Source of the DNA: Euptelea pleiosperma
Lineage: Eukaryota > Streptophyta > Magnoliopsida > Ranunculales > Eupteleaceae
DNA: 64,000 nt
Reading direction: 5' to 3'
NCBI GenBank assembly: GCA_035048495.1
Contig: CM068545.1
Coordinates: 13,041,702-13,105,701, forward strand
The position numbers were made by a program, and so were the translations under genes. The notes under the pieces were generated by a model. The model saw nothing but the letters and a program-made list of their open reading frames with translations, searched no databases and was not told the origin of the DNA. This document shows positions 11,859 to 21,000 of the stretch, one piece after another; position 1 is the first letter of the stretch, and each line of letters begins with the position of its first letter.

Positions 11859-12197
11859 GGGTCGGGCTCGGGGGCCCCCATTTTTGACACCCATTTTGGC
11901 GGACCCACATAGATGATGAATCGATGGCTGATTTTTGGTGAGAATGATCTCCTCGCCATATAGATCACCCCAACAAAAAATCAGCCCATTCCGAAATTTC
12001 TGATCCCGTCAAATGTGGTTTTCAAGTTACACGGTAAAAATTAATGGTCCATAATTCTTCAACTTCTAAACCAGTCTATGATATAATGATTTGAATTTTT
12101 GTGAGGATGATCTCCTCACCATAGAGATCATACTCACCAAAAATCAGCCATTGGTTCATCTTCTATTTGGGTGTCAAAAATGGGTGTCCCCGAGCCC
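11859..12197. mobile_element. Mutator-type MITE, GGGCTCRGGGGACCCCC family, copy 2
   Basis: The left end is GGGTCGGGCTCGGGGGCCCC and the right end GTGTCCCCGAGCCC. The interior repeats the copy-1 phrases GATGATCTCCTC, CACCAAAAATCAGCCA and TCAAGTTAC. The last bases of the right terminus have diverged and no clear 9-bp duplication remains. Confidence 0.75.
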
Positions 12198-12475
12198 AAA
12201 TCAAAATAATTTTGGGTGAGGAACACGTCAAGCTTGGATCTCAAGACCCGTCGGTATGGTAAGGCGGGCCATACCTGCAGGAGCACAAGGATGGCTGTAT
12301 TTTAGGAGATAGTAGGGGGAGCTGAACACGTGTCATTACCTCAAATGGGGATGTTTGTCCGTACACAAGATTGAATTTGTGACCTCTCCTAGGGAGGGTT
12401 GCCGATAACCGCCTTAAAATTAAGTTTATTCCAAGCACACTGAAACTGGCAGTTTAGCCTTCCTATTTAAAGAAA

Positions 12476-12879
12476 GGAAAAAGATGTAACAAGGTATGCC
12501 TGAAACTGTAGCAAATGCAGAAGCACGATTTTTGTTACTCACCACTGTCATCTGGACCCACTGACCGCATGGATGTTTATCTCACCCCTTGGTGGATATA
12601 CACACAAAAAATCACCTTGATTGGTAATTTATAACGATTAGATTTTAGCATTTTTAAGAACTTTTAAGGCGTTCTTATAGCCGTTGAATGCAACCATTTT
12701 TTGAGTACTAAAACCAACGGCTAAAAATTATTAAACAAGCTGATTTTTGGTATGAATGTCTATTAAGGGGTGGGCTAAACATCCATGCGGTCAGTGGGTC
12801 CAGATGGCAGCGGTGACTACCAAAAATGCCGCTTCCGCAAATGAAAAGATCTCAGGTATACCTTGTTACATCACGTCCC
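12476..12879. mobile_element. Mutator-type MITE (404 bp) with perfect 9-bp target duplication
   Basis: The arms run inward from GATGTAACAAGGTAT at both ends through TCTGGACCCACTGACCGCAT and GGATGTTTA. The outermost bases are GGAAAAAGATG at left and, inverted, GGGACGTGATG at right. The 9-bp word TTAAAGAAA lies on both sides (12467-12475 and 12880-12888). The centre carries the family phrase for CAAAAAATCACCTTGATTGG. Non-coding. Confidence 0.85.
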
Positions 12880-13043
12880 TTAAAGAAATTGCACAACTTG
12901 AAACCCACAACCAAACACCCCCTTAGCTTCCAACATGCACACACACAAGGAATGATTCTTTCCTTGGATTAACTAGCTAAACATGATCAGTATGTTTGGT
13001 TTTTTAGCCCCTTCTTTGTGATTGCAGTGTACTCAAGAGTTTA

Positions 13044-13254
13044 TGATGCAAAGGCTCATGGAACCAACAAAAGTGAACCAAAAAAAATTGCTTTTTTTTC
13101 TCGGCTGCGGACCTTAAGAATCCAATGGTGATTAATAGTGCAGAACTGGCATTCACTTTTGCAAAAGCAAAATTACCATTGGATTCTCGGGATCCATGGC
13201 CGAGAACAAACATGAACTTGTTGGTTCACTTTTGTTGGTCCTCTGAGCCCGACC
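13044..13254. mobile_element. MITE with CTGAGCCCGACC end
   Basis: The left arm GGAACCAACAAAAGTGAACC pairs with the right arm GGTTCACTTTTGTTGGTCC, and CTCGGCTGCGGACC..AATCCAATGGT pairs with ACCATTGGATTC..GGCCGAGAAC. The right end GAGCCCGACC matches the GGTCGGGCTC terminus of the Mutator-type MITEs nearby. No target duplication was found. Confidence 0.6.
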
Positions 13255-13904
13255 ATAAAAGAAATATGAAAACGTCAAATGATTAGTAAAAAGTTTAGGT
13301 TTAATACGATTTCAGTTAAAAAATGCATAAAAGAGTTAAACCATGCATGTACATACATATACCCATGAAGTGATATTGATTAGGACGTCATATAGGCGAA
13401 AAGCATGGGAACTATCCCAACACTCCCCTTATGATTGTTATATGTAAAAATCATTTCTAGAAAATTTATTCAGGGCAACCATACAAAGCCTTAATCTAAA
13501 AATATAACTCTCGCAATTTTCTAAACATGTCTCTCACTTTTTAAGGTCTTGGAAACATATGAATCTTGATTTTTGAAATATATATTTAAAGATACAAGAT
13601 GGGTAAAAATCTATTATAAAGAAGGGGTTCTCTATGTTTTCTAGAATGTATTTGTGATTTTTTTTCTATGGCTCTTGAACGCCATCCCATGATTACAAAA
13701 AAATATATAAAAATGTCGTCCCATAAGTTCAAGCCATTGATTTTCTTTGAAATTCGTGCAGTTGGAATCTTGATGAACACAATACAAATTTCGAAGAGCA
13801 TCATTGGTTTGAATAAATAAGACAACATGCTACAGTTATCTCAATTTTTATGATGCTTTATAAATACTGTGACTTCCAAACATTATTTCCAAAAAATGAG
13901 TTTT
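13255..13904. other. Non-coding, AT-rich
   Basis: No gene, RNA or clear repeat was recognised. The short minus-strand frame at 13586-13828 is AT-driven and has no motif. Confidence 0.4.
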
Positions 13905-14190
13905 TATCAAAATGACCGTATAGATGTTTTGCCCATCCCTAATTGGACCTACATACCAAAATTCATCTTAATTAGTAATTTATCTCCATTGGATTAAAGT
14001 TTTTTTCATGGCTTATTTTTAACCATGGATTTCTAGTAAGATTTGGGGTACATAGATTCAAAGGTTAGAAATCATTAATCAAGCCGATTTTTTATACTTA
14101 GGTCCATATTAAAATAAGCCAAACATCCATATGTTCAGTAGCCTCTAATAGTGTGCCACGTGGCTCACACTATGAGTCCGTCATCAACTT
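13905..14190. mobile_element. MITE, CAGCCTGATTAG family, diverged copy
   Basis: The left half has ATGACCGTATAGATGTTTTG, GGACCTACATACCAAAATTC and TTAATTAGTAATTTA; the right half mirrors it with ATTAATCAAGCCGATTTTT, TAGGTCC, CCAAACATCCATATG and AGTGTGCCACGTGGC. Ends are approximate. Confidence 0.55.
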
Positions 14191-15114
14191 TAATGATGGA
14201 TAACGTCATCAAATTTTTTCTAGGGATAGAATTTAGGTACCATGTCGGGGTCATAGTTAGCAATTTGATATACGGCAAAGATTCGAAAAGGAAAAAAGTT
14301 CGAGTTTAATTCAGTTTTGGGATAAAAAAATTCAGTCAATGTTGAAATGTTAGATTCATTTAGCCCTAAAAGCCTGAATTTTAATAATTATTTCATTTTA
14401 TGCGGCCATTTAATACATTTTTATTTTTAAAAAAATATAAAATTTTTGTATCAGACACGAATAATACGTGTTTTATTCTTATAGTCTTAAAATTTGTGAT
14501 TTTATTTTATACGGCTGTATTAAACGTTTCTTCAAAAAAATAAAAAAATTTGGATACTAAACGTGTATAATATGCGAATTTACTATCTACGACTCCAGGT
14601 TTAATAAATGCTTTCATAGTTGAATAAAAATGTTGAATGAAAGAAGTAATGTCTATAAATTTTAGGGTCATATTAGAAATGATAATTTTTTTTAATAAGA
14701 GAGCATTGAATGAGCTGCACGTATGCATTTTTGACACTTAAAGACCAAAGCACTGTTGCCAAGTGAACAATCTATTATCTATACTAAAGCTGAGCACTGC
14801 TGAGGTGGCGCTCTCTCCATCTTTTTTTCATAGTTTTTTCCAAAAATATCCTCTTTTTAACTTTTTCCAAAAACAACCATTTCACACTTGCTTTAAAACA
14901 AAAACATGGGCCATTCAGGAAGTGAGTTTTTTATTTGATTTTTGGCAAGGGTGATGTGTGTTTAGAGGTGTCAAGTGTGCCTTGACACCAAAAAGATGAA
15001 GAAGAACCCATGCTAAGTAAATAAATTAAACAAAAGAAAAGATGCAAAATAGATATGTTTGAAATGAAGGTTTTCCAACTATAGTTTTCTTACCCAATTA
15101 TTAATCAAGTTTGA
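14191..15114. other. Non-coding, AT-rich, possible decayed DNA element
   Basis: A TAGTTAGCAATTTG word near 14257 and a GTTGCCAAGTG word near 14754 could be the eroded ends of an element like that at 8683-9502. No coding region is supported. Confidence 0.3.
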
Positions 15115-15348
15115 AAGATGGAATGATCCTGACCAAATGGATCATGTCAACCCCAAGGGTTGGGCACAAATGTCCAGGATTAAGCCTCAGAAGCACAGGT
15201 CCCGAGTTCGAATCCCATTCCCTCGGGGCCAACCACCAGCTGGGCTTGCTTGGAAGTTTAAATGACGCGGAGTGGGCAGTGGCCTTACCCGTGTCCGTGT
15301 GAACTTAGTTGGGTGCTCTAGGCCCAGATACCCTCCTAAAAAAATATA
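15115..15348 (+). mobile_element. tRNA-derived SINE-like unit
   Basis: The sequence GAGTTCGAATCCC near 15202-15214 is a good RNA polymerase III box B and an A-box-like stretch lies about 40-60 bp upstream. The unit continues through CTCGGGGCCAACCACC and ends in an A-rich run (TCCTAAAAAAATA) at the edge of the next MITE. The layout, pol III head, unrelated body, A-rich tail, is that of a plant SINE. It does not fold as a functional tRNA as far as I can see. Confidence 0.5.
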
Positions 15349-15735
15349 GGGTCGTGCTCCGTTGACAGATCTAAACTGACAGGGACACAATGTAAGCCAC
15401 GTGGCACACTGTTACAGGACTCTGATTGTATGGATGTCTGTCCTATCCCATGGTGGACCTACAAACCAAAAAATCAGCCTGATTATTGATTTATAGGCTC
15501 TGGATTAGACTTATTTTCATGGGCTGATCTCAATTGTGGGAATTTGAGCAGTATTTGAGGTACAAAAATACAACACTTATAAATCACTAATCAGGCTGAT
15601 TTTTGGTTTGTAGGTCCACCATGGGATAGGAAAAACATCCGTACGGTCATAGTCCTGTAACAGTATGCCACTTGGCTTATATTGTGTCCCTGTCATTTTA
15701 CCTGTAATTTTATAACCGTCAACGGAGCCCGACCC
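15349..15735. mobile_element. Mutator-type MITE (387 bp), CAGCCTGATTAG family type copy
   Basis: The termini are GGGTCGTGCTCCGTTGACAG and, inverted, GGGTCGGGCTCCGTTGACGG. The arms stay complementary for over 150 bp (GACAGGGACACAAT, CATGGTGGACCTACAAACC, AAATCAGCCTGATTA, GTGATTTATA). A perfect 9-bp repeat, AAAAATATA, flanks it at 15340-15348 and 15736-15744. It is the best-preserved copy of the commonest MITE family in the window. Non-coding. Confidence 0.88.
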
Positions 15736-15911
15736 AAAAATATATATATGGATCATTTTTTTTTTTGTAATCAAATATATATATGGAGCATGTCTATCAA
15801 AGATCTCGAAAACCAATCCCCAAGGGCACGAGTCTCGCTCTCGCGCTCACCTCGACCGAAGACCATTTATCAGTGGGGTAACCAAAGAGACGAGATCATG
15901 TACGCCTGGCG

Positions 15912-16042
15912 GAGTAGAACTTCTATCATAAGAAATTGTAAATCACAAGCCAATGAGTTCTCGGCACGTGCACAAGTGTTTTTGCTTTTAGGTGAACTCA
16001 TTGGCAGTGATTTGCAATTCGATTGTGACAGAAGTTTTACTC
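15912..16042. mobile_element. Small MITE (131 bp), GAGTAAAACTTCT family, copy 1
   Basis: Left end GAGTAGAACTTCTATCA, right end inverted GAGTAAAACTTCTGTCACAA; the arms also pair through GCAAATCAC and CCAATGAGTTC. The flanks carry a perfect 9-bp duplication, CGCCTGGCG, at 15903-15911 and 16043-16051. Non-coding. Confidence 0.85.
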
Positions 16043-16184
16043 CGCCTGGCGTATAGGATTTCAATCCGTACCCAAATCCAAAATTTTGAGGAATCATTTT
16101 TGGTATCTGGGTAAATGGGAGAAACAATTCGGTGTCCCTTGGGTACTTCAATGTTTAAAGTATCCAATTCCCCCCCAAAAAAGT

Positions 16185-16575
16185 ACCATGGGGCACACTC
16201 TTCCATGTCCGTTGACCCCATGAAAGTTTGGCCTACCTTAAAGAATCTGCACACCAAACTTCTACTTGATTAGGAGTAAAACTTCTGTCACAACAACGTT
16301 GCAAATCACGCAATCACAGCCAATGAGTTCTCGGCAGGTACACCTCAAAGAAAAGAGCACATTGGCTTGTGATTGTGTGATTTACAATTTGTTGTGATAG
16401 AAGTTTTACTCCTTGATTAGTGATTTCTAACCACTTGATTCAGCAACTTTTTCACCATGGCCTTCAAACCCACACCATAACCCTGTTCCTGGACTCCATG
16501 ATGTAAAAGTGCTCAAAAAAAGGTTTAGAAATCTATAACCAGGCTGATTTTTTGTGTGTAGGTTGATCAAATGTT
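16185..16575. mobile_element. MITE, CAGCCTGATTAG family, interrupted by a smaller MITE
   Basis: The left half (GGGGCACACTCTTCC, TGACCCCATGAAAGTTTGG, CTGCACACCAAACTTCTAC) and the right half (AACCAGGCTGATTTTTTGTG, GTAGGTTGATC) have the family layout. The 138-bp element at 16274-16411 sits inside the left half, so this copy is older than that insertion. Confidence 0.5.
16274..16411. mobile_element. Small MITE (138 bp), GAGTAAAACTTCT family, copy 2
   Basis: Ends are GAGTAAAACTTCTGTCACAA and, inverted, GAGTAAAACTTCTATCACAA. A perfect 9-bp duplication, CTTGATTAG, flanks it at 16265-16273 and 16412-16420. It shares the inner phrase CCAATGAGTTCTCGGCA with copy 1 only 230 bp away. Confidence 0.87.
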
Positions 16576-16807
16576 TAAAACTGATCCGGAATGGGTGAAA
16601 TGACCGATTCATCAGTTCAACATTTGGCTAAAGAGATGACCGGGTGGAATTTTAAAAAAATATAATTAGAAAATCGAACCAAAGTGTGGTAAAAATACAG
16701 TACATTCAAATACAATTCGGGATTATCATTTAAAAATGCGTTAAAAAACTCCACAAAAATTATTAAAAAAATAAAATAAAACCCAGAAAACCAAACTATT
16801 TTACATA

Positions 16808-17020
16808 GGGGCGGGCTCAGGGTTCTCCCTTTTTTCGGACCCCTCTCCTGTCTGTGTGCTCGTGCTCAGCCGTTGGATTCCTAAAATCAAACGGTAGTTG
16901 TCAGCGCCAAGCTGGCATCACTTTTTGGGGCGCTGACAACCACCATTGGATTCGTGAAATCCACCGCCGAGCGCACGAATCCAATGGTGGTCAGAAAAAG
17001 GGGTCCTCGAAGCTTGAGTC
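16808..17020. mobile_element. Mutator-type MITE (213 bp), CCATTGGATTC family copy 2
   Basis: The left end GGGGCGGGCTCAGG and the right end inverted GACTCAAGCTTCGAGGACCC enclose facing CCATTGGATTC words. The flanks TTTTACATA (16799-16807) and TTTTACAAA (17021-17029) match in 8 of 9 positions, consistent with an ageing 9-bp target duplication. Confidence 0.7.
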
Positions 17021-17029
17021 TTTTACAAA

Positions 17030-18054
17030 ATGAATTTTTATGTTCAAAACTAACTAATGCAGGAATAATTCAGAAAGTTCTTGAATAATTCGAGAATATA
17101 ATTTGATCATATTCCGAACCACTTTGAATTGGCAGTGGTTCGTTTTTTTTTTATATGTTTCGCATATAATTCAAGAATTTATATGGGCTGAGGTGATGCT
17201 GAACCGGGACCTTTTTTGGACGGCCGGGTTGGTCTGGGTTTCAAAACACTACTAGGTTCACCAAAGAGTAACCCATACGTTCATGGGTCTGCGGGCGCGT
17301 TTGTCTTTCCAGTTGGTCTTGTGGTCCAAGCCTCAACGTTTTCCAAGCAGCGACGTGCTGCCTGCCCAAAGAGAAAAAAATTTACACCCAAGAGAAATTG
17401 AGGATGGGGTGGATGGGTGGACTTTATTCAGAGCCCAAAATCCAAATATGACGAGTGATGAAAGATCCATGAAAAACAGAGAGCGAGAGCATGAGAAAAT
17501 AAAGAGATGCGCAAAATGAAAAAGAAAGACATGGAAATAGTAAAAAAGTACGTTTACCGAAAAACCTCGTCGCCTTCCCATGACAGGATTTCCCATGGAC
17601 CGAAACCTGATTTCTTCCTCATGTCATGTCATGCAACTACTCGCATCCCCCCCCACACGGAAAAAAGCTTTTTATCCCTCTCTTAATGCTCACGACATTG
17701 TTTTCGCCAGCTCATTCTCTTTCCAGTTTCCATCTCTTCACTTACTACACGTTTCCTCCACCAGATCTCTCGGAGTAGCTCTCGCGGAGATGCGTGTGTA
17801 TTGAGATTTCCTTTGATGGGCTCTTTTTTCGGCTTTAGATGCTGCGCCTCTTAGAAGTTTGTTGCACTTAAGAGGGAGGAAAGTCAGGAAACCCAGTTCA
17901 TTTTATCTTCTTTGTTTATACGTTTTCTCAAGAGATTTTATGCTAGTGATACGATTTCCTTGATGGGTTTTTGTGGGTTTTCTCTATAAATCTTTTTTGA
18001 CAAATCTTGGGAGATTTTTTTTTCTTCTGCTTCGTCTTCTGGGTAATAGGAGAG
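17030..18054. other. Upstream region of the ULTRAPETALA gene
   Basis: An AT-rich repeat with GAATAATTC words lies at 17050-17180. The last few hundred bases before 18055 are pyrimidine-rich (CTCTTTCC, TCTTCACTTAC) as is common in plant promoters and 5' leaders. I could not place a transcription start. The open frames at 17216-17804 have no known motifs. Confidence 0.4.
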
Positions 18055-21000
18055 ATGGAGAATGGTGTTGATAGAGAAGGTGTTTCCATGTTTAGTGACG
18101 AGGAGTTGAGTGAGATAAGCGGGTTGAAGAGAGGAGGAGATTATATTGAGGTGACGTGTGGGTGTACGAGCCATAGATATGGCGATGCTGTTGGGAGGCT
18201 TAGGGTTCTCGTCAGTGGTGATCTCGAGATTAGCTGTGAGTGCACCCCTGGTTGTCAAGAAGGTTAGTTGGATCTGTTTTGGATATTGTGTTTTGATCTG
18301 TATGACTTTGTTTTCTAATCTGTTTCAACTTTCAAGGATGTAGCTCCTTATGATTCTGTATGGGTTTCAAGATGGTTTTTTTCTATACATATAAGTGTAT
18401 GTAGATTTGTCTCAGTGATAGAATTTATTTTTGTACTGTATGGAACGAACATTGTAGTTCTGTTATTTATTTATTTTGTAGTTTAAGTGGTGTAGCTCAA
18501 AACATGGTTTTTCTTCAACCTTGGACTGAGTTGATTAAAATGTTTTTTTTGTTTTTTTGTTGGTATTGTGGAATCAAACCCCGTTACATTTACGCTGTCA
18601 AAGGCATACCATGGGTTTTTGATATTCAAGAGATTCTGTTATTCCTGTTTCCAGCAAAAAAAGTAGATTTAGAATCATGTAAGACAATTTGTTGATTGAT
18701 TTAAGAGGTCTGGTGACAGCTTTTGTAGAATGCCTGAGGTGCACTGTGCACCGGGAGCCAAGGGAAGGGATTCCTCACAGGACATCTGTGCAGCACTTGC
18801 CTGAGGCAGACACCTTGGCAATGCTGTGCACTGCCTAAGTGTGTAGTGTGGATTTCTTTGATCTCGGGCTAACAGTGTGCCTCAGGTGCATGTCAAAATT
18901 CACGTTCTAGGATTTTGCAAAATGATTACTTTTGTTGAGTTGAGAGGTTTTTTCCTTGTTTGATCATTTTGATGTCGTCATCATTAGCTGTGTTTGGTAT
19001 TCTTTTTCTTTTCACTAGATACGTGTTGGCCAAGCAGCTTGAACGTTGATGCAATTGGGATAAGCTTATCCTTGGACTATACTTGTATATTGCCAGGCTC
19101 AAACTTGAATTCTTACAAGCATGTGGGTTTATGGATTTTATTTATTTATTTAGCATGCATGGTTTCTTCCTGTTTCCATGATGGGTTTTGTTGAAAATCG
19201 ACCTTCCATCATGAACCAACAAATATAGAGAGAACCGAAAAGATAAATCATACAGACATAACAAATTTACGTGGTTCGGCAGTGTGCTTACCTCCACGGG
19301 TGAGAAGAGCTCTTTCACTATCTCTAAAGAATTAGGGTTACAGTAGTTTCCTCTCCCTATCTCGCTCTCTCAACGTACATGTGAAACCCTAACGCCCCTT
19401 TAGAGAATATATATAATCTCTGGTACAATGAAATACCTGAAGTACCCCCAATACAAGTTGTAACCCGACACAAACTGTATGAACTTGTACGGACATAAAA
19501 CCACCGTTGGCTTTGGCGGCCGGGGGCTCCGCCCCCAAACCCTTAGATAGAGGGCGCACTGCCCCCTTGCAACCCTTAAATCAGCTCAAAAAAGGAGCTG
19601 TGGCTTAATGAACAGTAAAATCCCTGCAGAATACAAGACACGTAACACAACAGATTTCTCAACGATTAGCAGGCATATGGTTTGAGGTCTTAAAGAGTAC
19701 TCTACCTGTTTAGCTATATGTAACTGAGATTTTCAGTATTTATGTAGAAATGGCTGTTTTTTATTTGTTTATCTTTTTGCCATCTATAATTCTGTACCTT
19801 TAATCATACTGACAAGATCACTGGTATACAATGATTTCTTGGGAACTAATGAATCCTGAAAAAGAAATGTACAGAGATGACTCTCCTCTTATTTGTGGTG
19901 TAGAAATTTTATTCTACATCATAACTCTCCTCTTTACTTGGAATGTCGAAATAAAGAAGGCATCTTGTGCATAAGCACTCATATCCGTTATAAACCATGA
20001 TTTGAAATGGTGTAAGATTTAATCTAATCCTAGGTTGAGCGCGGCATTCACCAAACGCGAGCATTCAAATTATAGAATTTTCAGTCATCTACTGCTATGA
20101 TCATCCCCTTTGTCTACTTTTGCTCCATATGATCTTCTTGTAGTAGAGTCAAACGCTACTGGATTGTGGTCTGATCTGCATTTGTGCCACGTGTATTGCA
20201 CAGGTTAAAAGGATGACCTCTTCCTGTCATGTTATTCTGCTTTGAGTACTCCTTATAGGAATAATCAGTGTTCAATGTCAAGTGTGCATGTTTGTGGCAT
20301 TAGATGATTACATCTCATCTGTTTGCATTGATTACTCCAATTGTGCATTTAGTGTTTTTGATGGATGAATGTTGATTATGATGGCTAGATAAGTTGACCC
20401 CAGCTGCTTTTGAGAAACATTCTGGACGAGAGACTGCCAGAAAATGGAAGAGCAATGTTTGGGTCATATCGAAAGGGGAGAAGGTTGCCCTGTCAAAGAC
20501 AGTGCTGCTGAAATACTACAACCAAGCAACAAAGAATGCTAATGGGTCTCACAAGTCCCAGAATGGACGACCTTGTCATCGTGATGAGTTTGTTCGCTGT
20601 ATGAGGTGTAACAAGGAGCGCAGGTTTCGTCTAAAGACTAAAGAGGAATGCCGGATCCACCATGATGCTTTGGCTGATATTAACTGGAAATGTGCTGACC
20701 TGCCATATGACAAGTAAGTTTCTCCCCGACATTTTTGAGTGAATACTTGTTTGAACCATCTCAAATAATATATAATGCCCTTAAAATTGGATATTTTTCA
20801 ATTTCTGATAGAAATTATATTGGGTCATTAAACCCTTCCCACAAATTTTATTTCTTTCAACTTTGCATCCACGAACACAAAAACTCAAAAAGTATGTTTA
20901 GTATAAGTTTTCATGCAATAAGATGATGGGGAGGTTGCTTTATTGTCTTATCAATAGCAATATATGAAAAATCCCAAATTGCACATAACATTCTGAATTC

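Noticed and set aside
15187..15230. Possible tRNA gene from the box B match
   Set aside because: No acceptor stem or complete cloverleaf could be drawn; a SINE head explains the signal better.
18720..18900. GCCTGAGGTGCAC repeats in ULTRAPETALA intron 1 as a separate MITE
   Set aside because: The facing words are short and the ends could not be defined.
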